A DNA stretch of 64,000 nt from Larix kaempferi (taxonomy: Eukaryota; Streptophyta; Pinopsida; Pinales; Pinaceae), in the NCBI GenBank assembly GCA_027924585.1, contig BSBM01000442.1, positions 3,348,001 through 3,412,000 of the forward strand, in the 5' to 3' direction. Shown here in pieces: positions 45,781 to 57,757 of this stretch. Every line of letters starts with the position of its first letter. Position 1 is the stretch's first letter. The position numbers and the translations under genes are program-made. Below the pieces are notes generated by a model. It was not told where the DNA came from. It saw only the letters and a program-made list of their open reading frames with translations, and ran no database searches.

Positions 45781-47589
45781 AAATCATGTATAGGGGGGAT
45801 ACATATAGAATCCATGTTTAGGGGGAATACATACATGTACCGTTTTGTTTGTATGAACACACAGATGTACAGTATGATCCACAATTTTGTATTATGGCCA
45901 TGGCATGCCATTTTTTAAAGCATTATACATGTACATCTATAATATAAAGAAACGTTCAGATTTACCTATATATGGTTGACTTGATATGGGATGGAGACAT
46001 GTGTATTATATGCCTTGCATATATATGCTTGAATATGTTTTTAGGTTTATGGCTTTGTGTTTGTTGGAGAAGAGTTGGCATTGCAAATAATGAATGTAAT
46101 GTGTTTGGTATAGAAAGGAAGGCTCTAGATGCCTTACTGTATGATGATGTGAATGTTGTTTCTTATAGTGACAAGCCCAATCTAGAATTTTAATTTCTAA
46201 TGAACAAACAAGTGACTTTTCATAGCCCTTCCTCTCCTAAACCTTCTTCACCTCCTAAACTTGTTTATCTTTACAATCATACTACAACTAACCCATCCTT
46301 ACTATTGATGATACATTCCTAGTCCCACTCAACTCTAGCACTCATTTTTACTCACAACTATTAAATCAAATACCAAGTAGCCACTCTAGTCCTTAGAAAT
46401 GGAATCCAAAAGAACCTCATCTCTTAGACCTTTTTTAATCACTTACAACTTCCTACTACCCCACAAGATTCACCTTATCAACTAGGTTGGGTCCAATAAT
46501 ACAACCATTGTCTTCTAATAAACAAATATATTATGGCGTATCACTTCAAATTTTCATTCATTTTTTTTGCATCGAAAAACATATGATCTAGAGCAAAGAT
46601 GGGGACCTAAACTACACTTCCAATTGAGAGAAACAACATAAATGATAGATAGCCTATTATTTATTACCTCAAATCCATTGACAATTTGAAGATCCATTCA
46701 TCACACCGATCATAAAAAAATAAGAAGCCTTCAATTTGGCTAATTGATTTATTGCACGTAATTTCTAAGCGGTTGGAGTTCAATTCTTTCAATTCAAGTT
46801 GTGTTTGTTATCCACTTATGCTTGTTTTATGAAGAACACTGTTTCCATTTCAAAGGATCAAGTAACTTCCTTAGCAGCTTGTTATTGGGAGGATGTTTTG
46901 TGCCCAAAGTGTTGGGAATTTCAAGTTTTTGCATTCTTTTGATATGTAATTTTCATTGCTTTGAATTGGTCCTCTTTTAAGCATACAAATGATTTCCAAT
47001 TATGTTTTGAGTTTCTTTGTCATCGGATTCTGTATTTGATTTCCAAGGTAACTATAGTAGAAGAATACTTGTTTCTTTATGTTTCCTAATTGTGGGGTTG
47101 GAATTAAATGGTTGAATGTCAAGTGTACAATCTTGCTATTTTCCATCCTTATGTACATGGATAAAAAGGTTTTTTCTTATGTCTTGGGGTTTAGAATATT
47201 TAATACAATTATAAGGGTCCTTGGTCACATAATTTTGAAAATAAGATGAATGTTAAGAGTGAGTACAAAATGTCAACTGTTGTCATTAAAATTACTATCA
47301 ATATCTCTTTGAAAATGCCATCCAAGGCCAATACCACGAGTCATCATGAATGTTGACTTGAATGATTTTTTATTCCATCAGGTCCCTTTGTTCAATAATT
47401 CAGCATGAGAGATGCTTGCATAGTTGCAGATATTTCATATGAATTATGACAGACACTCCAATACTACACTATTGTGAATTATGAATTATGACATAGTTCT
47501 TAATTACCAAAATAGGGTGTAATTTACCCTATAAATATGCAAACTAAGACATGATTTAGTAATACACACTATTAATTATTATAAGCTTA
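45781..47589. other. Spacer between the convergent island genes
   Basis: No recognised gene. A 73-codon + frame at 45972-46193 has no known motif. In a full-length copy of the minus-strand gene the C-terminal half would be expected here, but no sign of it can be read. Confidence 0.45.
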
Positions 47590-48112
47590 TTAACCCTCTA
47601 CACGTTGTTTTAAGTAATGTGTCTGCCCATCTTGCCTTGGACACATTATGCTATGGATGAAATCTCTATATGACATTGGCAGTACTGTACTTGAGCATTC
47701 CTGCACATGGTTAGGGTGCAAAAATTGACGTATATGTGCAAATGTATGATAATATAGATCAAACTCTATGTGGTATCTACAACAACAAGTGTTCCAGATT
47801 CTATTGATTCTAACATACCAAGGCTTGCATTTTTCAAAAGATCTTTGCCCGAGCCTTAGCTCTACGTGGGAAACTTTAAACATCTCGAACAGTTGAGTTT
47901 GTGTCATGTCAAGGTAATGTTTAACATGCCCTTCATTGTTCATAGAACCCCTATAGTGTTTTAACACATCCTTTGTGTTAGAAGAAGGCCTAGTGTTATC
48001 GTGCCAAAAATTGTGTACTAGTCCCTTCACTGCTTCGACCAACTTAATGTCTTTGCGGTGCAACCTACCGCTAAATAGCCATAATGTATCCATTTGTCCC
48101 TCTACATCAAGT
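47590..48112 (-). pseudogene. Transposase-like gene of the island, middle part
   Basis: Continues from 55290 across Copia-A2: DKLDVEGQMDTLWLFSGRLH, VKGLVHNFWHDNTRPSSNTK DVLKHYRG, HYLDMTQTQLFEMFKVSHVE, RLGQRSFEKCKPWYVRIN and RNTCCCRYHIEF-like (WNTCCCRYHIEFDLYYH), ending LKQRVEG-stop. From memory, plants and animals share uncharacterised, transposon-like proteins with an FW…TR-S-N-KDV block, a QTQLFEMF…FEK-KP-Y block, a CCCRYH cysteine cluster and, later, an acidic-catalytic half with DFAEN and SDGCA-QFK motifs. That second half is missing here. So I call it transposase-like with moderate confidence; function is inferred. Confidence 0.55.
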
Positions 48113-48758
48113 TGTTAAATTTTCAGAATTTACTTCAATCTGATCTAGGATCTTAACTGAGAGAACAACATCTACAGCAAATCTACAGCATATCATTCAT
48201 GGACACAATAATGTAAGCACAGAAGAGACACCGAGTTTACTTGGGGAAAACCATAAAGGTGAAAAACCCCAATAACTTCCTCAGAGATAGATAGAGCAAT
48301 GATACAACCAGAATACAAGAGATAGTCTTCTCCTAGCAGCAGAGCCTCCTCCTCCACAAGTGCGCCACTCTCCACAGTGTGAGTGAGAGAATAGAATGTG
48401 TAAAATGAGAGAGACACACTCTCTATTTATACACTAACTTGACTTGACCTTTACTCAACTAGGTCGGCCTCAACTTAACCACTTAACATAATGTTGACTG
48501 GGCCGACCCCTACTAGGGTGGTCTAATAACCCTTTGACCCACAAGGATGACCCCCAATAGGGTGGTCTAATAACCCTTTGACCCACATGACTTATACAGG
48601 GCCGACCCCAACAAGGTGGTCTAATAACCCATCAAGTATAAGTTACGACACTTACAATATAAATGACGACACTTCTGTATAGAGGAATAATAACATCTCT
48701 ATAGGAATACAATATACATATATGTGAAATACATTCTGAAGTTACATATACATCAACA
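48113..48758 (-). repeat. Copia-A2 3' LTR
   Basis: TGTTAAATTTTCAG...CATCAACA on the + strand; followed inside by CTCCCTCTTAAC, the complement of the polypurine tract. Confidence 0.92.
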
Positions 48759-50263
48759 CTCCCTCTTAACTAGGAAGGTATTTCTCGACACAGGTCTTCT
48801 AGCACAAGCCATCTTCTCTGGATCATCGTCACTGGATAATCATCATCGAGTCATCGAGTCATCACTGCTGCTGCTATCTCAATCAATCTTTAAATCTACT
48901 TGTCATAGGAATTTCTACAGAGCCAGTCCTTTTTCATACTGGATGTAGGCCCACCACCTGCAGGTCTTCGTCATCACTGGCCATACTGTGGAATCCTCAG
49001 GACTTATTACGTGCGTCACAAAACCTTGAAAGATCATCCCAGGCTGTTACAAGCACACGGATCTACCTATAGGATATCCCAGGGCCATATTATATGTGAC
49101 CTCACCACAAAACCTCTCAAGAGCATCCCAGGTTGTTACGAGCACGCAGCTCTACCTATAGGATCTCCTAGGGACAGATTATATGTGGTCACCACAAAAC
49201 CTCGCAAGAGCATCCCAGGCTGTTACGAGCACGCAGCTCTACCTATAGGATCTCCCAAGGACATATTATATGTGGTCATGGCAAAACCTCGCAAGAGCAT
49301 CCCAGGACTTATTACGGGCACACAGCCCAACCTATCGGATCTCCCAAGGACAAATTATATGCCATAGGACAAAACCTCGAAAGAGCATCTGCCAGATATC
49401 CCAGGGCATGAATTACATGCCATAGGAAAAACCTCGAAAGACTATCTGCAGATCTCCCAGGGCCAAATTATATGTCCTCCCAGAGCAAAACCTCGAAAGA
49501 GCATTTGCCAGATATCCCAGGGCACGAATTACATGCCATAGGCAAAACCTCGAAAGACTATCTGCAAATCTCCCAGGGCCAAATTATATGCTCATCTGCA
49601 CAACCTGATCCACGGCCATAGAGTATCAACCTGATACTCACCATACATCATCCTGATGTACACATGATCATCCTGATCATCATCACTGCAACATCCTACT
49701 GCATGTCATCTGGAGCAACATCCTGAAACTCGTCATCCATGATCATCCTGATCATACAATGCATCTACCTGATGCATACCAAGTATCTACCTGATACATA
49801 TCATCATACATGATCCACCTGATCATACAGTGTATCCACCTAATACAAATACAAATACATGATACATATCACCATACATGATCCACTTGATCATACAATG
49901 TATCCACCTGATACATATACAGATACATGGTCCAAGAATCCAACATGATGCATATACACAATACATACAAATGATCCAACCGATCATATCCAGCATCCAA
50001 CATGATGTGTACATACATATAAATGATCCAACTGATCATATCCAGCATCCAACATGATGCACACATACATATACATATAAATGATCCAACTGGTCATATC
50101 CAGCATCCAACATGATGCACACATACATATAAATGATCCAACTGATCATACAAAGCAGAAACTAGAACATCATCCTGATGCTCATCATCCAGTGCTTACA
50201 TCCATAGCCATGTGAAGAATTCTCCTTCCAACATGCTTGGAATGGCTTCAGCAAATGTGTCCA
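48759..50263 (-). repeat. Copia-A2 3' untranslated tandem arrays
   Basis: Between the pol stop and the polypurine tract: an 80-88-bp unit with CATCCCAGGCTGTTACGAGC and GATCTCCCAGGG (about 49010-49600) and a 60-70-bp unit with ATGATCCAACTGATCATATC (about 49620-50160). Same plan as 61942-63400 in Copia-A3. The + frame 49011-49367 is a by-product. Confidence 0.85.
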
Positions 50264-51560
50264 TCACTTCTTCCTCGAAGTGTCATCGATCTGAAGAACA
50301 CTAAGCCTCTCCCTGAAGTACTCGAACTTCACCCTGGCTAGTGGCTTCGTCAGCACATCTGCAATCTGCTCATCCGTCACAATGTACAGGAGTTTCACAA
50401 CTCCTCTCTGCACCATATCCCTGATATAGTGATATTTGATCTCTATGTGTTTTGACCTGTCATGAAACACTGGGTTCTCGGACAGCTTCACACAACTCTG
50501 GTTATCACAAAATATACCAGTAGCATCCAACGGGAGATCAAATAACTTAGACAGTAGCTTCCATAGCCATACTGCCTCACAACTAGTTGAACAGGTTGCA
50601 ACATACTCTGCCTCAGTTGTACTCAGTGCTACGCAGGACTGCTTCCTGCTGAACCAAGAGATCACACCTGATCCCATAGTGAAGCAGCACCCATATGTGC
50701 TCTTCCTATCTGCATCACTGCCTTCCCAATATGAATCAACATAACCCTGCAGGTTAAACTTTTGATTCGCTTCATACTTGAGCCCATAATCCACTGTACC
50801 CTTCAGGTACCTCAGAACATGCTTTACAGCAACCAGGTGAACACTCCTTGGATCCGTCAGGAACTGGCTCAATGTGTTCACCGCAAAGAAAATATTTGGT
50901 CTCGTGTTCGTCAGGTACATCAAGGGCCCAATCATCTGACGATGCATAGAGACATCAACCGGCTCAGATGAAGCATCACAAAGAAGCTTCAGATTCGATG
51001 TCATCGGTGTGGCCATGGCCTTGCAATCCATCATCCCGAACCTCTTCAGGATATCTAATACATACTTCCCTTGTCCAAGGAAGATTCCATCTGCACTCTG
51101 CTACACCTCCATGCCAAAAACAAATAGTGCATCATCCCCAAGTTCTTCATCTCAAACTCGGCAGCAAGCTTCTACTGCGTGTCGAAAATCAATCTATCTT
51201 CACCTGTAACAAACAGGTTATCCGCATACAAAAGTAGTATCACTGGATTGCCTTCCTCAACCTTGTAGAAAAGGTTGGAATCCGCTTTATTCTTGGTAAA
51301 TCCCAAACTGGATAGAAAGCTATCTATCCTACCATACCATGTTCTGCACACATATATGACTACACCATGCTGTCTTGAAATCCATCTGGTGCATCTTCTA
51401 TTTCATCACTTTTATATTTCTCAATGCTGCCATCTACAACATGCTTGATCTGATAGTTCCATTTGGAAGTCACAACAGACTTCCCTTCAGCTCTTGGGAC
51501 CGCATCCCAAACATCGTTCTTCATGATCGACGAATCATGGCATTCTTCCCGTATCCTGGG
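50264..51560 (-). pseudogene. Copia-A2 RT remnant and RNase H
   Basis: 51560-51035 has frame-shifted RT pieces (a VPRAEGKSVVTSKW-like start and ILLLYADNLFVTG, where the YVDD motif has become YADN). The open frame 51034-50264 begins MMDCKAMATPMTSNLKLL, continues NTRPNIFFAVNTLSQFL and holds RNase H with YVDSYWEGSDADRKSTYG (usual D-x-DW: second D is Y), LSTTEAEYVA, IFCDNQSCVKLSENP and HIEIKYHYIRDMV. It ends after IADVLTKPLAR. RT is dead and RNase H probably damaged. Confidence 0.85.
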
Positions 51561-51599
51561 AACTTCAATATCTTCAATAGATAATTTTTTTGCTGAACA

Positions 51600-54500
51600 A
51601 ATGTTGTAGTTCTTCTTTTGTAGGTGATGGCATACGATCTTTCCTACACAACAAGTTAAATTGCATGATTAGAAAACATCTCATAGTTTTTAGAACAAAT
51701 TCTTACACATAAAGAAATATGTCATACAGTCATGCAATTATCTTAGCCAATGCTTCAATACAACATTTGTCCATATTCCGTAACTTTCTAGATGCCTTCC
51801 AATCTCTACCAGAACATTGTTAAGAGTGTGCACAACTCCCAACATGTCAGCAAAGAGGTTTCATTCTAGATAAGTAGCAATGGAATGTTGTACAGTGCCA
51901 TAGGCCACTTACCCATGCATATTAGTAGTATATTATTCATCAATGCAACTATTCTAATATGCATAATACACAACCTAATTCTAGGAACATCATTATATAC
52001 ATTATTGAACAGTATTATTTAAACAATAAAATATGCAAGTAATGACAATTCAAATACTTATCTTTGTGTGTTTGTTGGGTTGACTCCCTCTCAGTCTCTG
52101 CTTCTTTTCTGCAACTCCATTCTTATGTGGATTGTGAGAAGTGGTCAACTCCCTCTGAATATCTGCATCCTTGCAGAAACTACTGAAGTGTGCTCCTTTG
52201 CTTTCTTGCAGGAACAACTAGAGTGTGCTCCCTCTTGATCTTTGCTTTCTGGATTACCTATCCTTGAACTTACATCCATCCTTAATCACTATTCATGCTT
52301 ATTAGTATCATCATTGTGTTATCCTTGAGGTCTCATACATAATCACACATTTATTAGATAATCTTAATACTATCAAAACACAATAATCTTAAACATGTAT
52401 ATTCATGATCATTCACAGATAATAAAAATTAGTATTCAAGGTTTCAAGGAAATCTTCTTTTACTCATACATTTTCTTATTTGATCATAGGACTCTTCTGG
52501 TTAGTTGAATCATCAATCAAGATAAGAGATATAATATGCATAAAACCTATGATTATTCAAACCTATACCTTCATGATTATTCTGGTTAGTCATATCATCA
52601 ATTATGGTAAGAAACATAATATGCATACAACCATGATTATTCAAACCTATGACTTCATGAATAATCATTATCAACAACACAACAATATAAGATCCTAACA
52701 CAAGGTAGGATTCTAGCTTGATATAGGAAAAACATAACTGGATTAGCATGCTAGCTAGTTATGTCTAACATACCCGTATAATGTCTTCTGGTTCTCTTCA
52801 GTGACTTGTGCTAGTAACCTGCATGTCTCATAAGTTAACCATTGTATGACCAAGTTATACATACCTCGAGAGTAGATCTTCTATGTGATCCATGACAATG
52901 GATGAATCTTTGTCTTCATGTCACCATGAGCATATTTTCTTGAAGTAGAACATGATTTGACTTTCTTGGTGTACCTTTTGTGTTAGCAAACAACATAAAC
53001 CTCATACAACATCACAATGCATTAGTACAATCATAAGTGTCAAAACCTTAATCAATGAATATCTTCTACAAGGTAATACGACAAGTCTAGTAATTAATCA
53101 AGATTGTACTGTAATGATATGAAGACAAACATATCATAAACTTAATCATGAATAGAATTCAAAATATACCTGTAAGCCATACCTGTCAAGATTGCTTGTA
53201 ATCTTTTTATGGAAGGCCTTAGCCTCATCTCCCTCTAAAACAGGAACTTCTTCACTTATGCAGGTGACCAATCCATCCGCTTCTAGGATTAACCCAATCC
53301 ACTTGGTTTGTAGGAACTGGATCTTAAGTTGTAATAGGGTTTGTCAGAGAAAACCCAAAAATTCAAACTTTGAATTTCAAACTTCCGAAAGGATAGAAAT
53401 ATGTGCCTTGATGAGCTGATCAAGCTAGTATATTCAGAATTTGAAAACTGCAAAGTTTCACTCCTCAATTTTTCCTTTGAAACTTTCGGATTCGCTGGAC
53501 GTGACCTCGAACTAGGGTTTGATGAATCCCACTCTTCTTCCCAATCAAAAGGTCTGATCCAAAGCTCTAATCTTCTATTTTTATGAGGAGCTTCCAGCCG
53601 TGGTCACAGATTTCAAAAATTCCCATTTTGCAGAAGCCCTAATTTTCCACTTTTCTCATCAAAGTCCCAAACTAGGGTCTGATCAAGCCCGGCCTTCTAC
53701 CCAACCAAAAATTCTGTACTTGGTCTCTAAATTTTGATTTTGATGAGTAGCATCCATCCGTGGTCTCCGATTACAAAAATTTCAACTTTCTCCGAAGCCC
53801 TAAATTCCGAAAGCCATGAATGAAGGTACTCAAAAATAATTCTATTTTGACATAAATATGTACCTGATTTTTTCTGGTGCAACTCCGAACTTTTTGATCC
53901 ATTGGGTTTGAAAAGGCTTCCTGAGATATCCCAACCTGTTATCTTTCCATCCCAATAGGTTTGACCTCAATTGGATTCTCTGAGAGAGAGTTATGCCAAG
54001 TGTCGCAACGTGACCTATTTATGGGATAATACAGGAGAGCGAACTTGTACGGCGTGCCACGTGTCACTGTTTCAACTTCGGCCTCTGAACATGTTTTCTG
54101 AGATAGCCCGACCAGTTATCTTTCCATCCTAATAGGTCTGACCTCAATTGGATTCTCTGAGAGAGAGTTATTCCAAGTGTCGTAACGTGACCTGTTTATG
54201 AGATAATACAGGAGAGCGAATTTGTACAGCGTGCCACATGTCACTGGTTCAACTTCGGCCTCTGAAAAATTTTCCTGAGATAGTACAGTCTGTGTACTAC
54301 CTGTCACATTTTACGAAATTTCATTTGGAGCTTCCTAGCCCAAGTTATGACCTTTTTCCCAAGGTCACCTGATTTTGACTCAGATCTGGAAGAGGCAAGA
54401 ACCCTATATTGTACAGATCATAAATCACAAAGTACAACGAATTAGAGGTTGTACTTTGGAAACAAGGTACATGGGGATTTAATATTCGACCTGTAAAGGT

Positions 54501-54631
54501 TTCATATCCAAAAATTTTCCAAAACGGATTTATAGCGAAAGTGCTACAATGACTGGTTTTGCTATATCAAGCCCTAGCATCGTAAGTGCAACAAGTGTCA
54601 TACATGCCATATCATGCCTTCTTTCAGGCTA
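51600..54631 (-). other. Copia-A2 long leader
   Basis: About 3 kb between the PBS and the first RT remnant with no gag. It corresponds base for base, in reverse orientation, to 57758-60460 of Copia-A3. A short integrase trace (NPHKNGVAEK-like) is at about 52085-52145. Two adjoining + frames (53192-53419, 53401-53586), antisense to the element, are also open in Copia-A3; they are noted but not called genes. Confidence 0.75.
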
Positions 54632-54643
54632 GCTCTGATACCA
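54632..54643 (-). other. Copia-A2 primer binding site
   Basis: TGGTATCAGAGC on the minus strand adjoining the 5' LTR; initiator tRNA-Met type. Confidence 0.9.
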
Positions 54644-55289
54644 TGTTAAATTTTCAGAATTTACTTCAATCTGATCTAGGATCTTAACTGAGAGAACAAC
54701 ATGTACAGCAAATCTACAACATATCATTCATGGACACAATAATGCAAGCACAGAAGAGACACCGAGTTTACTTGGGGAAAACCATAAAGGTGAAAAACCC
54801 CAATAACTTCCTCAGAGATAGATAGAGCAATGATACAACCAGAATACAAGAGATAGTCTTCTCCTAGCAGCAGAGCCTCCTCCTCCACAAGTGTGCCACT
54901 CTCCATAGTGTGAGTGAGAGAATAGAATGTGTAAAATGAGAGAGACACACTCTCTATTTATACAGTAACTTGACTTGACCTTTACTCAACTAGGTCGGCC
55001 TCAACTTAACCACTTAACATAATGCTGACTGGGACGACCCCCACTAGGGTGGTCTAATAACCCTTTGACCCACATGGTTGACCCCCAATAGGGTGGTCTA
55101 ATAACCCTTTGACCCACATGACTTATACAGGGATGACCCCAACAAGGTGGTCTAATAACCCATCAAGTATAAGTTACGACACTTACAATATAAATGACGA
55201 CACTTCCGTATAGAGGAATAATAACATCTCTATAGGAATACAATATACATATATGTGAAATACATTCCAAAGTTACATATACATCAACA
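54644..55289 (-). repeat. Copia-A2 5' LTR
   Basis: Same sequence as the 3' LTR with scattered substitutions. TATA box on the minus strand at 54955-54962; PBS directly inside at 54632-54643. Confidence 0.92.
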
Positions 55290-56123
55290 AAAGTTTGTCT
55301 CTTCTTACTGAATATTTTTTTAAGTGTCTTTGGATGTAAAGGGACAATTTCTGATGTGCATTTAAGTAAACGACGTTGTCATGTGGATCTACATACAATT
55401 GATTCACCCAATACGCGGCGAGCCACATTACAGTCTTTTGAACGATTTTTTTTTACCAATTGATGTGAATGTAGCAGCAAGAGATTTAACAATGTGATTA
55501 CTTGATTCAGTATTCTTCAATGTTCTTATGCCTAATGTTTTTCTAACATTTTCCATACTTCTAGATTTAATCAAATGTAAAAACAATTGACATTTACCGG
55601 CTTCAGATTTTGGTTCAAAATATTGTTTCATTATTTGAGAACAATGACGAATGATTGTGCGTTTAGCCACCTTACCTTCCATGCAATTCAATTCACTCTC
55701 GTCCACTTGTGTGTGTTTAGGAGTTCTCTTTCATTTTGATGCGATATTTCTTGTCATTTGAAATGTTGGAGAGACATTTACATCCACTGCAGGCTGACAA
55801 CTTCGATTAGGAGATTGAACCACCTGGCATGGTTGTTGCAGAGTCTCGTCAGGAACATAATGATTGAGCTCTACAGAGGGTTGTCCGGTTAATAATGGAC
55901 CAAAATTTTCATCTTGGTTATAACCAGCTTGCATTAAAGTTGCAATATCTTCCTCAACCTCTTCTCCAGGTATCTGTTGAGCGGGAATGGGAAGTATTTG
56001 CTCATCCAATGAATGCCGACAATTTCTTGAATGTTCCCTCTTCTTTTCTTTTTTAATTTCAGCTTCTTCGGGTGTACGCATCTTCCTCGCTAACTTCCGA
56101 ACTCTATTATGTGGATTCCCCAT
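55290..56123 (-). pseudogene. Transposase-like gene of the island, N-terminal part
   Basis: From ATG 56123 the minus strand reads MGNPHNRVRKLARKMRTPEE, a basic start (AEIKKEKKREHSRNCRHSL), then an acidic Q-rich linker. A TGA at 55733-55731 (likely from CGA) is followed by KRTPKHTQVDESELN and MKQYFEPKSEAGKCQLFLHL. A one-base change in a T run (55446-55454, nine T) shifts the frame. After it comes IVQKTVMWLAAYWVNQLYVD and LNAHQKLSLYIQRHLKK up to the Copia-A2 edge. The frame joins that of 48112-47590 when Copia-A2 and one TSD copy are removed. Confidence 0.65.
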
Positions 56124-56284
56124 TGAAATCCACCCAAAATTGTACAAAACCTATGGATCTGTGTAATAAATGATTAAATTGCAGGTTGAACAGTATGCTC
56201 TGCGCGGGTTTCAGAAGAATTATGTCTTTTCCTATACAGTAAAAATGGCCCACAGCACACAACCCAAGATTATTTATTAAACAA

Positions 56285-56455
56285 ATATCGCATATGTGAT
56301 ATAACGCATCTCCGTTTTAACGCATATGCGTTATATCGCATGTGTGATATGAACTATATGCTTTCTACGCTTTTTACAAACAGTGAGTTTGTTAAAAACG
56401 TGATCACTATATCGCATATGTGTTATATCGCATATGCAATTTAGTGCATATCAAC
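56285..56455. repeat. Right palindrome cluster
   Basis: Contains ATATCGCATATGTGATATAACGC, CATCTCCG, the perfect palindrome AACGCATATGCGTT (56319-56332), ATATCGCATGTGTGATAT and two more TATATCGCATATG words (56408-56438). It lies about 165 bases before the start of the minus-strand gene. Confidence 0.75.
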
Positions 56456-56460
56456 TATTG

Positions 56461-57054
56461 AAACCTCATTTAACCATGAACCATGAAAACATCATTTAAT
56501 CCCTAGAAGATTGGATTTATCCTTGGACCATGGTACAGTGTCTTCAGAACTATGTTTTGTCTGGAAATATTCGTAATGGTTACTATATGACCATGGTCAA
56601 CGCCTCGAGAACAATCTTCAATGCATAAAATAGTCTAATGGTACATATAACCCATATTAAGGCTAAATATCCCCTTTAAAGGGAATGTGTTGTGGTTTAA
56701 GACTCGTTTATGTTACACTTTTGTCCCATTACCATGGTTAAGACCCTGAGACCCATCCTTAGTGCATAAAACCTCATAATGACACCCATATCCCACTAAA
56801 GGCCAAATATTCCATCTATAGTGCATGTGTGTTGATTTAGAGACTCATTGGACCATCTTTTCTTCCATGACTATGGTCAATGTCCAAAGACCCATCCCTA
56901 CCATCCAAAACCCTATAATGTCACCCTTATCCCCTTATAATACAATTTAGACTCCCAAGATTCCATCCAGACGATCTATGGGGTGGCTCATGCCCCAACA
57001 TTACATTGATTAAAAGCTAAAAGAGGTGTGGGGGGAGTAAAAGGAGGGAGAGGA
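56461..57054. repeat. Diverged tandem repeat, about 150-160 bp
   Basis: Three or so diverged units share ACCATGGTCAA…, GAGACCCATCC, TGCATAAAACC, CCCATATCCC, AAGGC(T)AAATAT and TTTAGAGACTC (about 56530-56960). No gene. The right edge is the Copia-A3 LTR; the first bases may belong to the island. Confidence 0.55.
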
Positions 57055-57745
57055 TGTTGATGTATATGTAACTTCGGAATGTATTTCACATATATGTATA
57101 TTGTATTCCTATAGAGATGTTATTATTCCTCTATACGGAAGTGTTTGTATTCCTATAGAGATGTTATTATTCCTCTATATGGAAGTGTCTTCATTTATAT
57201 TGTAAGTGTCGTAACTTATACTTGATGGGTTATTAGACCACCTTGTTGGGGTCGGCCCTGTATAAGTCATGTGGGTCGAAGGGTTATTAGACCACCCTAT
57301 TGGGGGTCGGCCATGTGGGTCAAAGGGTTATTAGACCACCCTATTGGGTGTCGGCCCATTCAGCATTATGTTAAGTGGTTAAGTTGAGGCCGACCTAGTT
57401 GAGTAAAGGTCAAGTCAAGTTAGTGTATAAATAGATAGTGTGTCTCTCTCATTTTCCACATTCTATTCTCTCTCACACTCTCGGGAGAGTGGTGAACTTG
57501 TGGAGGAGGAGAAGCTGCTGCTAGGAGATGTCTATCTCTTATGCTTGTGTTGTATCATTGCTCTATCTATCTCTGAGGAAGTTATTGGGGTTTTTCACCT
57601 TTATGGTTTTCCCCCAAGTAAACTCTGTGTCTCTTGTGTGCTTGCATTATTGTGTCCATGATTGATATGCTGTAGATTTGTTGTACATGTTGTTCTCTCA
57701 GTTAAGATCCTAGGTCAGATTGAAGTAAATTCTGAAAATTTAACA
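57055..57745 (+). repeat. Copia-A3 5' LTR
   Basis: TGTTGATG...AATTTAACA. It is 45 bp longer than the Copia-A2 LTR because of a tandem copy of TGTATTCCTATAGAGATGTT with the following ATTATTCCTCTATA (57095-57185). A TATAAATA box is at 57426-57433. Confidence 0.93.
57426..57433 (+). promoter_or_regulatory. LTR TATA box
   Basis: TATAAATA, same place in all Copia-A LTRs of the window. Confidence 0.6.
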
Positions 57746-57757
57746 TGGTATCAGAGC
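57746..57757 (+). other. Copia-A3 primer binding site
   Basis: TGGTATCAGAGC directly after the LTR. Confidence 0.92.

Larger units (their letters stand above)
48113..55289 (-). mobile_element. Copia-A2: deletion-type copia element
   Basis: LTRs of 646 bp at 48113-48758 and 54644-55289; flanking 5-mers CAAGT (48108-48112) and AAAGT (55290-55294) are a TSD with one mismatch. PBS and polypurine tract are present. The internal region has RT remnants and RNase H (51560-50264) but no gag and only a trace of integrase; 54631 to about 51600 is a long leader. The two LTRs differ at about 15-20 positions by eye (2-3%). Inserted in the transposase-like gene. Confidence 0.92.
40441..56460. mobile_element. 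Palindrome-flanked island, putative decayed DNA transposon
   Basis: Left edge: the L1-2 reading frame ends abruptly at 40440. Clusters of cgc-palindromes occur at 40485-40690, 42320-42800 and, on the other side, 56285-56455. Between them are a + strand spliced gene (42952-45780) and a minus-strand gene (56123 to 47590) that converge. The clusters share words such as ACGCA(C/T)CTCCG, GCATATGCGTTAT and TTGCGATATATCGCAA. This layout (subterminal repeats, two genes, no LTR, no tRNA primer site) fits a DNA transposon. I could not find a terminal inverted repeat or TSD, so the ends are only estimates. Copia-A2 (7.2 kb) is a later insert. Confidence 0.5.

Noticed and set aside
45972-46193. 73-codon + frame after the accessory gene
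   Set aside because: No motif and no splice connection; probably chance in the 3' flanking region.
49011-49367. 118-codon + frame in the Copia-A2 3' region
   Set aside because: Follows the tandem array and is opposite to the element; by-product of repeats.
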